Origin: Paracoccus limosus
Lineage (GTDB): Bacteria > Pseudomonadota > Alphaproteobacteria > Rhodobacterales > Rhodobacteraceae
DNA length: 64,000 bases
Assembly: GCF_009711185.1 (NCBI RefSeq)
Contig: NZ_WMIF01000012.1
Span: 42,677 to 106,676 of the forward strand
Direction: 5' to 3'
The position numbers were made by a program, and so were the translations under genes. The notes beneath the pieces were generated by a model. The model ran no database searches. It had not been told where the DNA came from and saw only the letters and a program-made list of their open reading frames with translations. Positions 12,298 to 21,486 of the stretch are shown here, piece by piece. Each line of letters starts with the position of its first letter. Position 1 is the stretch's first letter.

Positions 12298-13248
12298 TCA
12301 GCCGGCGGTGAATTCGCCGGCAGCCTTGGTGCTGACCCATGCGGCCAGCGCGCGCACCTCGTCGGGCGGCGGCAGATGCGGGCCGGGATTGCGCAGCTTG
12401 GCCCCGGCAAAGGCCGTGGCCTGCCGCGCCAGATCCGGCAGCGCCAGCCCCTCGGCCAAAGCCGCCGTCAACCCCGCGACCATGGCATCGCCCGCGCCAA
12501 CCGAACTGCCGGTCGCAATCGAGACCGGACGCGCCATCAGCGCTCCCTCGGTGCTGACAAACAGCGCCCCGGCCTCGCCCAGCGAAACCACCACCAGCCG
12601 GATGCCGCGCGCCAAAAGATCGCGCGCCGCGCCCAGCACATCGTCGGGGCCCTTCAGGCTGCGGCCCAGAAGCTCCTCCAGCTCATGCCGGTTGGGCTTG
12701 ATCGCATAGGGCATGGCGGAACCGGCCAGCGCCTGCGCCAGCGTCTCGCCCGAGACATCCAGCACCACCCGCGCCCCGCGCCCGGCCAACCGCGCCAGAA
12801 ATTGCGCCGTGCAATCGGCGGGCAGGCCCGAGGGCTGGCTGCCCGAGATCACCACCAGATCGCCCTCGGTCACGGTGTCGAGCTGGTTGAACACCGCCTT
12901 GAGGTCATCGGCGCTGGCGACGAAACCCGGCAGGTTCACATCGGTGGTGCGGCCGCTGTCCTCAAGGATCTTGATATTGGTGCGCGTCGCGCCCGCCACC
13001 CGGATCATCCGGTCGGCGATGGCCTTGTCGGCAAAGAGCTGCTCGAAGGTGGTGGCATTGTCGCGCCCCAGAAAGCCGGTGACGACCACCTTCATGCCCC
13101 AGTCGGCAAGGCATGAGGCGACATTCACCGCCTTGCCGCCCGGATCCTGCCGGGTGCTCATGGCGCGCACGACCTCGCCCGCCGCCAGCCGGGGCACGGT
13201 GACGGTCTGGTCGATGGCCGGATTGAGAGAAAGCGTCCGAACGATCAT
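12298..13248 (-). CDS. fruK: 1-phosphofructokinase
   Basis: A 316-aa PfkB-family kinase that converts fructose-1-phosphate to fructose-1,6-bisphosphate. It shows the N-terminal LNPAIDQTV and PGGKAVNVA signatures and the C-terminal GSSVGAGDAMVAGL box with the catalytic aspartate. Its ATG overlaps the fruB stop by four bases, so it is translationally coupled to the phosphocarrier. It sits between fruB and fruA. Confidence 0.95.
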   Translation of the reverse strand: MIVRTLSLNPAIDQTVTVPRLAAGEVVRAMSTRQDPGGKAVNVASCLADWGMKVVVTGFLGRDNATTFEQLFADKAIADRMIRVAGATRTNIKILEDSGRTTDVNLPGFVASADDLKAVFNQLDTVTEGDLVVISGSQPSGLPADCTAQFLARLAGRGARVVLDVSGETLAQALAGSAMPYAIKPNRHELEELLGRSLKGPDDVLGAARDLLARGIRLVVVSLGEAGALFVSTEGALMARPVSIATGSSVGAGDAMVAGLTAALAEGLALPDLARQATAFAGAKLRNPGPHLPPPDEVRALAAWVSTKAAGEFTAG

Positions 13249-15779
13249 GCGCGCACCTCTGCCAACGGAAGTTCAGCAGCCAGCGCCCGAACGGCAGCGG
13301 CATCGCGCGCGGCCAGGGCCCGCTGCGCCAGCGCCTGCAGCGCGGGCAGATCGGCGTTGCGGATGCGCTCCTTGACCGCCGGAATGTCGCGCGGCGTCAT
13401 CGACAGCTCATCGACGCCAAGGCCCGTCAGCAGCGCGGCGCCAAAGGCGTCACCCGCGATGCCGCCGCAGACGCCGACCCAACGGCCATGGGCATGGGCA
13501 CCCCGGACGGTCAACTCGATCAGCTTCAGCACGGCAGGATGCAGGCTGTCGGCCTCGGGTGCCAGAACCGGGTTCTGCCGGTCGATGGCCAGCGCATATT
13601 GCGTCAGGTCATTGGTGCCGATCGAGAAGAAATCGGCGTGTTTCGCCAGCTGATCCGCCAGCAGAGCCGCCGAGGGCACCTCGATCATGATGCCCAAGGG
13701 CACGTCCGGCGCCTCCAGCTCGGCGCGAATCTGTTCGCAGGTCTCGCGCAGCGCCAAAAGCTCGGCGACCGAGGTGATCATCGGGAACATGACCTGGATC
13801 TGCGCGCCGTCCTTGGCCGCGCGGTAAAGCGCACGGACCTGCGGCACCAGCAGTTCGGGCCGGCGCAGCAGCAGACGCGCACCGCGCACACCAAGGAACG
13901 GGTTTTCCTCGCGCGGCAGGTCCAGATAGCTGACCTGCTTGTCGCCACCAATGTCCAGCGCGCGGATGACCAGAGGCCGGTCGCCCATGGCACGCGCCAT
14001 GGCGGAATAGGCGCGATACTGATCCTCTTCGGTCGGGCTGTCGCCGCGTTCAAGGAACAGAAACTCGGTCCGCATCAGGCCGACGCCCTCGGCACCCTGT
14101 TCCAGCGCAAAGGCCGCCTGTTCGGCCAGGTTGATATTGGCGCCGATCTGCACCTCATGCCCGTCGCGGGTCTTGGCCGGCAGGGCGCGGGCCTCGGCGG
14201 CGCGGGCGCGCTTGGTTTCCTCATCGGCGATCCAGCCCCGGGCCGAGGCCAGATCCGCCTCGGTCGGGTTCAGATAGAGCCGGCCGGAGTTGCCGTCGAT
14301 GATCGCGGGCGCGCCATCGACCAGCCGCGACAGCGCAGCCCCTGCGCCCACCACAGCCGGCAGGCCCAGCGTGCGGGCAAGGATCGCGGTATGCGAGGTC
14401 GGACCGCCCTGCGCGGTCACCAGACCGGCGACGCGGTCGGCGTCCATGGTCGCGGTGTCGGTGGGCGTCAGGTCATCGGCGATCAGGATGGCGTCCTGCG
14501 GCACTTCGGCCGGCGCGGGCTTGGCCAGCGCCGGGTCGATCAGCGCCAGCACGCGCTGGCCCACGTCGCGCAGGTCGACGGCGCGGCCGGCCAGCACCGG
14601 ATTGCCGATATTGACCAGTTGCTGCGCGGTTTCCTGCACCGCCTGATGCCAGGACCAGGCCAGACCATGCCCCTCGACCAGCTTTTGCGAGGCCAGCGTG
14701 ACCAGCTGCGGGTCGTTCAAAAGCTCGGATTGCGCAAGGAAGATGGCGCTGTCGGATTCGCCCAGACGGCGGGCGGTGTCATCGGCCAGCGCGCCCAGCT
14801 GCTCGCGCGCGCGGGCCAGGGCATTGTGCAGCCGGTCGGCAGCGCTGGCCAGATCGGTCGGCTGGTCCGGCACCACTATCGGCCCGGCCTCAAGGTGATG
14901 CAGCCGGCCGATGGCCAAGCCGGGCGAGGCGGCAACGCCCTCGACCACATCGCCATTTTCGGGGCCGGTCCAGCCGCCCAGCATGGCAGCGGCATTGCGT
15001 TTTTCCTCGGCCTTGGCGGCGTCGGCCTTTTCGCGGGCAGAAAGCCCGGTGATGACCACGCGCAGGGTGGACAGCGCATCGGCAGCGTCCGCGCCCTCGG
15101 CCGAAACAGTCAGGCTGTCGCCGGCCTTCAGCCCCAGTTGCAGCAATGAGATCATGTTGCGGGCATCGGCCATCTCATCGCCGTTGCGCACGCGGATGCG
15201 GGCGGCAAAGCGGCGCGCGGTTTCGGCCCATTCCGTCGCCGGCCGCGCGTGCAGCCCGTTGGGATAATCGCAGGTCCAGTCGAAATTCTGCGCGAAATCG
15301 GCAGCGGGTTCGGCGGCCTCGGCCGCAATGGCCTGCTCACCCGAGAGCGCCTCGACGATGGCGCCGGTGTCATCGGTGGCGGCCAGCATGGCGATGCGCG
15401 GCTCGTCCTGCATCAGGCGCGTCAGGCGGCGCAGGATGCCGATATGCGCGTCCGAACGCGCGGCGATCGCCACCACCAGATTGGCGCGCTGGCCGGCGTT
15501 CCACTCGACACCGTCGCGGACCTGCAGCACGGCGATGCCGTCGCGCAGGATCAGGTCGCGGTCCTCGGCCATGCCATGCGGAATGGCGATGCCCTTGCCA
15601 AGATAGGTGTTCGACGCCGCTTCGCGCCGCTCCATGCTGGCGGCAAAGCCCGGCTTGACGCAGCCATCCGCAACCAGCAGCGCGGCAAGCTGGGCGATGG
15701 CATCCGCCTTGTCCGCGACCTTGGCGTCAAGGCGGACGAGTTCACGGGGCAGAATGCCCGCTTCAAGAATCAGGGACAC
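13245..15779 (-). CDS. fruB: Fused fructose PTS phosphocarrier: EIIA-HPr-Enzyme I
   Basis: An 844-aa multiphosphoryl transfer protein, as known from Rhodobacter capsulatus. Three active histidines are visible: H68 of EIIA (AIPHGM), H178 of HPr (NGLHARPATEWA) and H463 of Enzyme I (GGPTSHTAIL), followed by the PEP-binding TIM barrel (EFLFLERGDSPTEEDQ, GTNDLTQYALAIDR). One polypeptide therefore carries phosphate from PEP to FruA, and no separate ptsHI is needed for fructose. It is first in the operon; the promoter side holds palindromes for FruR. Confidence 0.95.
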   Translation of the reverse strand: MSLILEAGILPRELVRLDAKVADKADAIAQLAALLVADGCVKPGFAASMERREAASNTYLGKGIAIPHGMAEDRDLILRDGIAVLQVRDGVEWNAGQRANLVVAIAARSDAHIGILRRLTRLMQDEPRIAMLAATDDTGAIVEALSGEQAIAAEAAEPAADFAQNFDWTCDYPNGLHARPATEWAETARRFAARIRVRNGDEMADARNMISLLQLGLKAGDSLTVSAEGADAADALSTLRVVITGLSAREKADAAKAEEKRNAAAMLGGWTGPENGDVVEGVAASPGLAIGRLHHLEAGPIVVPDQPTDLASAADRLHNALARAREQLGALADDTARRLGESDSAIFLAQSELLNDPQLVTLASQKLVEGHGLAWSWHQAVQETAQQLVNIGNPVLAGRAVDLRDVGQRVLALIDPALAKPAPAEVPQDAILIADDLTPTDTATMDADRVAGLVTAQGGPTSHTAILARTLGLPAVVGAGAALSRLVDGAPAIIDGNSGRLYLNPTEADLASARGWIADEETKRARAAEARALPAKTRDGHEVQIGANINLAEQAAFALEQGAEGVGLMRTEFLFLERGDSPTEEDQYRAYSAMARAMGDRPLVIRALDIGGDKQVSYLDLPREENPFLGVRGARLLLRRPELLVPQVRALYRAAKDGAQIQVMFPMITSVAELLALRETCEQIRAELEAPDVPLGIMIEVPSAALLADQLAKHADFFSIGTNDLTQYALAIDRQNPVLAPEADSLHPAVLKLIELTVRGAHAHGRWVGVCGGIAGDAFGAALLTGLGVDELSMTPRDIPAVKERIRNADLPALQALAQRALAARDAAAVRALAAELPLAEVRA

Positions 15780-15823
15780 TGGCTCCTCCCAATCTCCAAA
15801 GGTTGATGATTCCTACATCAGTT

Positions 15824-15839
15824 GTGGAAACGTTTCCAC
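15824..15839. promoter_or_regulatory. Perfect LacI-family operator upstream of fruB
   Basis: GTGGAAACGTTTCCAC is a perfect 16-base palindrome with the central CG typical of LacI/FruR/CcpA-type operators. It is 45 bases before the fruB start, placed to block the operon promoter. A further inverted repeat CCAGAAAACTGG (15848-15859) and a perfect -35-like TTGACA on the minus strand (15879-15884) lie beside it; I could not find a matching -10. Confidence 0.75.
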
Positions 15840-15934
15840 CAATTTTTCCAGAAAACTGGGAGGCGGCTGGTGGAAAACTGTCAAAACCCTTGCAGTATCT
15901 GAATTTCTGAAGGATGCTCGGTGCAGGTAGGACA

Positions 15935-15950
15935 AAGAACGTTTCCATTC
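15935..15950. promoter_or_regulatory. Second, imperfect FruR-type operator at the fruR start
   Basis: AAAGAACGTTTCCATT keeps the right half of the fruB operator (AACGTTTCCA) with a degraded left half. It ends just before the fruR ATG at 15953, where a bound repressor would block its own gene. Confidence 0.5.
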
Positions 15951-15952
15951 TC

Positions 15953-16945
15953 ATGACTGTCGGCATCAAGGATGTGGCCCGGGCCGCAGGCGTCGCCCCG
16001 TCGACCGTCTCGCGGGCATTGGGCAAGGGGCCGGTCAGCGCCGATGTGCGCCGCAAGGTCGAGGCGGCGGTCGCCGCCACCGGCTATCGTCCCAATCTGG
16101 CCGCGCGGCAGCTGCGCTCGCAGCAGTCGATGACCGTTGGCCTGATCGTGGCCGATATCCGCAATCCGTTTTTCACCCAGCTGTCGCGCGCGGTCGAGGA
16201 TGAGGCCTATCGCGCCGGGATGCGGGTCTTCCTGTGCAATACCGACGAGGATCCGGCGCGCGAGGCCATGTATCTGGAACTGATGGCCGAGGAGCGCGTC
16301 GCCGGCCTGATCCTTGCGCCGACGCGAGCGCTAAGCCGCAGCGCGCTGGCCGATTTCCGGGTTCCGGTGGTGCTGGTGGACCGCAACCTGCCGGGCGGGC
16401 GGCGCGATGCGGTGATCCTGGACAATGCCGGCGCCACGGCGTTGCTGGTCGATCATCTGATCGAAACCGGCCGCAAGCGGATCGCCGGCCTGTTCGGCGC
16501 CACTTCGGCCACGGGTATCGAGCGGCGCGATGCCTTTCAGAAACGTCTGATCCAGCACGGGCTTGAGCCCTTGGCCGCCACTGCCCCGCCCAGCGCCGAA
16601 ACCGGCCGCGCCGCATTGGAGGATCTGCTGGCGCGCGAAAAGCCCGACGCGCTGGTGCTGTCGAACGGCCTGTTCGTGGGCGCGGCGCTGCAGCTTTGCC
16701 GCGACCGAGGCATCCGCATTCCGGCCGAGCTGGCGCTGGCGGGGTTCGACGACGAAGCATGGACCTCGCTGGTCGAGCCCGGCATCACCGTGATCCGCCA
16801 GCCGGTCGATGTCTTTGGCCGCGAAGCGATGCTGATGCTGCTGAGCCGCATCTCTCGCCCCGATCAGCCGGTCCGCACGGTCACCTTGTCAGGCGAGTTG
16901 GTGCCGCGCGGCTCGACCGCCGCCCTGCGCCGGGCGGACGTGTAG
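15953..16945 (+). CDS. fruR: LacI-family repressor of the fructose operon
   Basis: A 330-aa LacI/GalR-type regulator. The N-terminal helix-turn-helix reads IKDVARAAGVAPSTVSRAL, followed by the hinge and a periplasmic-binding-protein-like sensor domain. It is divergent from fruBKA, so the operon is its likely target and a fructose phosphate its likely inducer. The ATG at 15953 keeps the imperfect operator outside the coding region; an upstream start at 15914 is possible, but neither has a clear ribosome site. The gene name is by context, since the family contains many sugar repressors. Confidence 0.85.
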   Translation: MTVGIKDVARAAGVAPSTVSRALGKGPVSADVRRKVEAAVAATGYRPNLAARQLRSQQSMTVGLIVADIRNPFFTQLSRAVEDEAYRAGMRVFLCNTDEDPAREAMYLELMAEERVAGLILAPTRALSRSALADFRVPVVLVDRNLPGGRRDAVILDNAGATALLVDHLIETGRKRIAGLFGATSATGIERRDAFQKRLIQHGLEPLAATAPPSAETGRAALEDLLAREKPDALVLSNGLFVGAALQLCRDRGIRIPAELALAGFDDEAWTSLVEPGITVIRQPVDVFGREAMLMLLSRISRPDQPVRTVTLSGELVPRGSTAALRRADV

Positions 16946-17303
16946 ATCGTAGAGCAGGCAGGGCGCTGCATTGCGGGTTGCGGGTGATGAGCGAACTGAA
17001 GGGGCCGCGTTTCAGCCGTGGCGGCACTCGGCCGACCCCGTGCGGCGCCCTTATCCAGCGCCCCATCGGCGCAGGCAGCCACTAACCCACGCGCGCCTGT
17101 GCGCCCACCGGCCGCAGCAACCAAACCAGTGGCCAGTCTGGCGCAAATCCCGCGCCAACCTCGCGGCACCCCCGAAATTCGCGTAGACGCGCCACCCTGC
17201 CACGTCTTGCCTGCACGACCGGCAGCGCATTTACGCCCGAAATTAGGCAGCCAAGCCAATGCCGGGGCGAAACGCGTCCCAGCCCGCAGCCCGGCCATCC
17301 GCG
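16946..17303. other. Spacer between fruR and ctrA, no gene seen
   Basis: This 358-base GC-rich stretch between two convergent genes has no reading frame with a ribosome site, no T-tailed hairpin and no repeat that I recognise. Both flanking genes end into it. Confidence 0.5.
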
Positions 17304-18020
17304 CTAGGCGCGCAGCGCCAGCTTTTCGGCATTCTGCCCCTCGATCACCGGGTCGCGCAGCACATAGCCCCGCCCCCAGACCGTCTCGATATGGCTTTCG
17401 CCCCCCAAAGCCGCCGCTAGCTTCTTGCGCAGCTTGCAGACGAAGACGTCGATGATCTTCAGTTCGGGCTCGTCCATACCGCCGTAAAGATGGTTCAGGA
17501 ACATCTCCTTGGTCAGCGTCGTGCCCTTGCGCAGGCTCAGCAGTTCAAGGATCTGGTATTCCTTGCCGGTCAGGTTAACCGGACGGCCAGCCACCTCGAC
17601 CGAGCGCGAATCCAGATTGACCATCATCTCGCCCGTGCGGATCACAGAATGGCTGTGCCCCTTGGAGCGGCGGATGATCGCCTGAATGCGCGCGACCAGT
17701 TCATCTCGGTTAAATGGTTTGGTCATGTAATCGTCTGCCCCGAAGCCAAAGCCCCGCAGCTTGCTTTCCGTGTCGTCCGAGCCGGTCAGGATCAGGATCG
17801 GCGTATCGACCCGCGACATGCGGATCTGACGCAAAACCTCCATCCCGTGCATGTCCGGCAGGTCCAGATCCAAGAGGATCAGGTCGTAATCATAGAGCTT
17901 GGCTAGGTCGATCCCCTCCTCGCCCATGTCCGTCCGATAGACGTTGTAATTCGCATGCGTCAGCATCAGTTCGATACTGCGTGCGGTGGTGGGATCATCC
18001 TCGACAAGCAGGATTCGCAT
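17304..18020 (-). CDS. ctrA: Cell-cycle response regulator CtrA
   Basis: A 238-aa OmpR-type regulator: receiver domain with phospho-acceptor D51 ([13 protein letters not shown]) and a winged-helix DNA-binding domain ([13 protein letters not shown]). The receiver start [20 protein letters not shown] and the [17 protein letters not shown] segment are characteristic of CtrA. In Caulobacter it is the master cell-cycle regulator; in Rhodobacterales it mainly controls motility, gene-transfer agents and quorum-linked traits. The ATG at 18018-18020 begins at the receiver domain; an upstream extension is not supported. The C-terminus ends LALRA and not in the double alanine of Caulobacter CtrA, so ClpXP turnover may differ. 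Adjacent to sciP. Confidence 0.95.
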   Translation of the reverse strand: MRILLVEDDPTTARSIELMLTHANYNVYRTDMGEEGIDLAKLYDYDLILLDLDLPDMHGMEVLRQIRMSRVDTPILILTGSDDTESKLRGFGFGADDYMTKPFNRDELVARIQAIIRRSKGHSHSVIRTGEMMVNLDSRSVEVAGRPVNLTGKEYQILELLSLRKGTTLTKEMFLNHLYGGMDEPELKIIDVFVCKLRKKLAAALGGESHIETVWGRGYVLRDPVIEGQNAEKLALRA

Positions 18021-18072
18021 GGTTTCAGCCCCTGGTTGAACCGCTAATGGACATATAGGTTGCACATAAAGG

Positions 18073-18087
18073 TTAATATCAGGTTAC
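18073..18087 (-). promoter_or_regulatory. CtrA-type half-box upstream of ctrA
   Basis: Plus-strand TTAA-TATCAGG-TTAC matches the TTAA-N7-TTAA consensus for CtrA with one mismatch. It lies 53 bases before the ctrA start, which suggests autoregulation. Confidence 0.45.
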
Positions 18088-18114
18088 TGGAGAGCTTGTC
18101 GCATACAAAACAAT

Positions 18115-18396
18115 CTAAAGTTGCCGAAACTTTTGCAACTGGGTGATTTTCAACGCATTGCGCCCGTACCGCGCCACCGCCTGCACCCAGGCGTCGAACT
18201 CTTCCTCGGTCAGGTCATAGCGGGTGATCGCCTCATCGCGGCGCAGCAGCCCGTGTTCGACTGCGGCGACCACCACCGCCTTGCGGCTGGCCACCCAGCG
18301 CGTATCGGGCGGCGGCAGATCCGCCAGCGTCAGAATGCTGCCATCGCGCAGATGCGCCGTACGCGGCCCCGTGGTTTTCTTCAAAAACATCGGCAT
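18115..18396 (-). CDS. sciP: DUF1153 protein, CtrA inhibitor SciP
   Basis: A 93-aa helix-turn-helix protein of the DUF1153 family, with the family blocks LTLADLPPPDTRWVASRKA and EEFDAWVQAVARYG. In Caulobacter the family member SciP binds CtrA at promoters and stops it recruiting RNA polymerase. AGGAAG lies eight bases before the chosen ATG. It is upstream of ctrA on the same strand with a 94-base gap that holds the CtrA half-box. The name is by family; function in this organism is inferred. Confidence 0.88.
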   Translation of the reverse strand: MPMFLKKTTGPRTAHLRDGSILTLADLPPPDTRWVASRKAVVVAAVEHGLLRRDEAITRYDLTEEEFDAWVQAVARYGRNALKITQLQKFRQL

Positions 18397-18479
18397 GTTC
18401 CCGTCTTCCTTGCCCTTGTTTCTGGCAGAAACTTCTTAAGTCGTGGTGAAGCGTAACGGATTTGTCGCCGGGGCAGCCC

Positions 18480-18507
18480 TTGAGAATTTCGGCAATTTTC
18501 CTATAAA
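18480..18507 (+). promoter_or_regulatory. Likely sigma-70 promoter of mnmA
   Basis: TTGAGA (18480-18485), a 16-base spacer, and TATAAA (18502-18507), 55 bases before the mnmA ATG. This is one of the cleaner promoter matches in the window. Confidence 0.55.
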
Positions 18508-18562
18508 TGTAGGGAAATCGCGGCTGGCACCCCTTCCTGCCCTCGCCGCAAAAGGACGATCC

Positions 18563-19729
18563 ATGACAGCCGCCTCACCGAACCTGCGCGCCGACGCGCA
18601 AGAAACCGCCTTGAATTCGCTGGGCTTTGCCAAGCCGCCGGCCGAAACCCGCGTCATCGTCGCCATGTCGGGCGGCGTCGACAGTTCGGTGGTCGCGGCG
18701 ATGCTGGCGGCCGAGGGCTACGACGTGATCGGCGTCACATTGCAGCTTTACGACCATGGCGCGGCCCTAGCCAAGAAAGGCGCCTGCTGCGCGGGGCAGG
18801 ACATTCACGACGCCCGCCGCGTGGCCGAGCGGATCGGCTTTCCGCATTACGTGCTGGATTATGAAAACAAGTTCCGCGAATCCGTGATCGAGGAATTCGC
18901 CGACGCCTATCTGGCCGGTGCCACGCCCGTGCCCTGCATCCGCTGCAACGAACGGGTCAAGTTCCGCGACCTGCTGCAGACCGCGCGCGAGCTTGACGCC
19001 GATTGCATGGCGACGGGACATTACATCCGCCGCTTTGCCGGTGCGCGCGGAGCCGAGCTGCACATGGCCGCCGATCCCAACCGCGACCAAAGCTATTTCC
19101 TGTTCTCGACCACGCCCGAACAGCTGGAATTCCTGCGCTTTCCGCTGGGCGGGCTGGCCAGCAAGGCCGAGACCCGTGCCCTGGCCACGAAATTCGGTCT
19201 GGCCGTCGCAGACAAGCCCGACAGTCAGGACATCTGCTTCGTGCCTAATGGCGATTATGCCAGCGTGATCGAAAAGCTGCGCCCGGGCGCGGCCGATGCG
19301 GGCGATATCGTCGATCTGGATGGCAAGGTGCTGGGCCAGCACCGTGGCGTGATCCATTACACCATCGGCCAGCGGCGCGGCCTGGGCATCGGCGGCCTTG
19401 GCGATCCGCTTTATGTGGTGCGGCTGGACCCCGATCTGCGGCACGTGGTCGTCGGCCCGAAACAGGCGCTGGCCACCCGCATCATCCCGGTAACCGAGGT
19501 CAACTGGCTGGGCGACGAACCCTTCGAGGGCGAGATCGCGATCACCGCGCGCATCCGCTCGACCCGGCCGCCGCGCCCGGCCATCCTGCGGCCGACGGGC
19601 GCGAACCGCGCCGAGGTCGAGTTGCTTGCCCCCGAGGAAGGCGTCAGCCCCGGTCAGGCCTGCGTGTTCTACGCCGCCGAGGGCAGCCGGGTGCTGGGCG
19701 GCGGCTGGATCGCGCACCGCCGGGGCTAG
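18563..19729 (+). CDS. mnmA: tRNA-specific 2-thiouridylase MnmA
   Basis: A 388-aa enzyme that thiolates U34 of tRNA-Lys, -Glu and -Gln. The PP-loop ATPase motif [15 protein letters not shown] is near the N-terminus, with the catalytic cysteine region [15 protein letters not shown] and the second cysteine in [13 protein letters not shown]. The ATG at 18563 follows AAAGGA; the upstream in-frame stretch has no family similarity. It is divergent from sciP and convergent with the glycosyltransferase-like gene, three bases apart. Confidence 0.95.
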   Translation: MTAASPNLRADAQETALNSLGFAKPPAETRVIVAMSGGVDSSVVAAMLAAEGYDVIGVTLQLYDHGAALAKKGACCAGQDIHDARRVAERIGFPHYVLDYENKFRESVIEEFADAYLAGATPVPCIRCNERVKFRDLLQTARELDADCMATGHYIRRFAGARGAELHMAADPNRDQSYFLFSTTPEQLEFLRFPLGGLASKAETRALATKFGLAVADKPDSQDICFVPNGDYASVIEKLRPGAADAGDIVDLDGKVLGQHRGVIHYTIGQRRGLGIGGLGDPLYVVRLDPDLRHVVVGPKQALATRIIPVTEVNWLGDEPFEGEIAITARIRSTRPPRPAILRPTGANRAEVELLAPEEGVSPGQACVFYAAEGSRVLGGGWIAHRRG

Positions 19730-19732
19730 GCC

Positions 19733-20896
19733 CTAGCGGAACCACAGCCCGGCCTGTTTCAGCCGCTTGCGCATCATCTGCTCGGTCATCGCCGCGGGGT
19801 CGGGGATCAACTCGCGCACCATGCGGGCGCCCTCTGCCTCGAACACCAGCTTGCAGACCGCCGGGTCATCGGCGAAATGCTGCGCCAGATCGGGGTCGCG
19901 CAGAAGCTCTTGCACCAAGAGCCCGGCGGCCGCAGGTTCGCGCGCATAAAGCAACGACAGCGTGCGATAATGGCAGGTCACCGCCCCGTCCAGCCCGGAA
20001 AGCTCGGGCGCCGGCCTGCCGCCGCCCAAGGCATGGATCACCAGCGGCAGGACGATCTGATCCAGCCATGGATCGAGGCTTTGGCAAGCCAGCGCATCGC
20101 CGGGATCGTCGCGCACCGCCAGCGCCCATTCAAGGAAAAGGCGGGCGAATTCCGCCGGATCGGGGCCAAGGAACCAGCCGGCATTGAAATACAGATAGCG
20201 TTCCCAATGCTCGTCAGGCTGCGTCAGGTCCAGCGAGCTGTCGAAATCCAGACCAAAGCGGTCATAAAGCGACTTCCAGATCCCGCCATAGCCCGGCCCG
20301 TAAAGCGGCGGCTCGGGCCAGCTTGCCGAGCGGCGCATCGAGGCGGACGGGCGGTCAAAATCGATGGCCAGCCCCTCCAAGGGCCCGGTCACCAGCGTGT
20401 CGCTGTCAAAGAATATGAAGGGCTCACCCACCGGCAGCAGGGACAGGGCTTCGATCTTGTTGCCATGCGGATAGTTGCGGCCGAAATGCTGCGCGGCAAA
20501 GGGCACGACCTCGGCCCCCAGCTCGGTCAATGCCTCGCGCAGCGTCGGCTCCAGCGCGACCTTGACCCCGACCCATGCAGCCTCGGCCAGCGGCTCGGCC
20601 ACGATCAGGCGGCCGCGCCAGCCCGGCGAACTATGGCGCAGACTGGCCGCGAACAGCAGCGCCTCGCGCCCGATACGGCCGGCCTGCGCGACGATCAGGA
20701 TGTTGAAAGGGCGCGACGCCGCGGCGGGGCGGGCGGGTTCTGCTGCGGCGTCAGCTCCCTTGCGCTCGGCCCGCCGGGCCTGATTGGCGGCGCGGCGCGC
20801 CTCGCGCTCGGCCCGGTTGGCGGCCTGTCGTGCGGCCCGCACGGCATCGGAGTTGCCCCCGCGCTGATCCGCGTCTTTCGATCCCTTGCCGCCCAT
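19733..20896 (-). CDS. Glycosyltransferase-like protein with Ala/Arg-rich N-terminus
   Basis: A 387-aa protein. Residues 18-50 are an Ala/Arg/Glu-rich helix, probably a coiled coil; residues 64 onward look like a GT-A nucleotide-sugar fold, with the metal-binding DXD motif D164-S-D166 in FIFFDSDTLVTGPL and the acceptor-side segment YLYFNAGWFLGPDP. There is no signal peptide and no membrane span, so it should act in the cytoplasm. The substrate cannot be read from the sequence. A second DSD protein is encoded at 62543. It is followed by mnmA on the other strand. Confidence 0.6.
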   Translation of the reverse strand: MGGKGSKDADQRGGNSDAVRAARQAANRAEREARRAANQARRAERKGADAAAEPARPAAASRPFNILIVAQAGRIGREALLFAASLRHSSPGWRGRLIVAEPLAEAAWVGVKVALEPTLREALTELGAEVVPFAAQHFGRNYPHGNKIEALSLLPVGEPFIFFDSDTLVTGPLEGLAIDFDRPSASMRRSASWPEPPLYGPGYGGIWKSLYDRFGLDFDSSLDLTQPDEHWERYLYFNAGWFLGPDPAEFARLFLEWALAVRDDPGDALACQSLDPWLDQIVLPLVIHALGGGRPAPELSGLDGAVTCHYRTLSLLYAREPAAAGLLVQELLRDPDLAQHFADDPAVCKLVFEAEGARMVRELIPDPAAMTEQMMRKRLKQAGLWFR

Positions 20897-21192
20897 ACGC
20901 CTGCCCTATCACTCAACCCTACCGGGCAGAACTAAAGCAAGTCTCGGTCGGACATGCCAGCCCTCGCGGCACCCGGCATGCGCTTTGCGACTGCACCGTC
21001 AGGGCAAGAATCCGGCAGGTCGGCCGCCTCTACCTGTAATTGTTTCAAATCTATCTTAAGCCACCATGGAGTGAATATTTTACCCCAATCAGACAGGTCG
21101 AAAACTCACTAAAAAGTCAGGTTTCAACTGCTCTGGTTTCGGTGCAATTTGTCCCTGCCAGTTAATGATTTCCTCTTTCAGGTGTATGGCAA
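20897..21192 (+). ncRNA. Candidate small RNA body upstream of an orphan terminator
   Basis: Between two minus-strand genes there is a 590-base spacer that is AT-richer than its surroundings. On the plus strand it ends in a very strong terminator (21191-21230) with no coding gene before it. The segment from about 21050 contains a CU-rich stretch (TTTCCTCTTTC, 21170-21180) that could pair with ribosome sites, a feature of several Rhodobacter sRNAs. I could not place the promoter, so the 5' end is unknown and the boundary given is the outer limit. Confidence 0.4.
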
Positions 21193-21230
21193 ACCGGGTG
21201 AGGCTGGGCACTGCCCTCACCCGGTTTTTT
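21191..21230 (+). terminator. Strong orphan rho-independent terminator
   Basis: AAACCGGGTGAGG pairs perfectly over 13 bases with CCTCACCCGGTTT, with an 11-base loop, and runs into TTTTTT then ATTT. The T run is on the plus strand while both flanking genes are on the minus strand, so it serves a separate plus-strand transcript. Confidence 0.8.
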
Positions 21231-21232
21231 AT

Positions 21233-21486
21233 TTCAGCGTCACATCGGCGACATTGCGGCGCAGGCATCTAAGCCCTTAGTTTTATACCGCTAAAAATGG
21301 CCCCGCCCGACGGGGGATCCGCGATTTCCCGGGGTTTTCCTGTCGGATGCGCCGCGCAATCCATAAGTTATCGCGATTCGCCCGAAAAACCCCTGCCAAG
21401 GTCAAAACAGCAGACCTCCCTCGGCCCGAATCTGTCATGGGCATTTTTCAAACCATTCGGTTCAGATTTAAACCCGGCGTCGCGGT
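21233..21486. other. Spacer downstream of the DUF815 ATPase gene
   Basis: About 250 bases between the orphan terminator and the ATPase stop codon. I see no reading frame with a ribosome site and no convincing hairpin with a T run on the minus strand. Confidence 0.4.
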
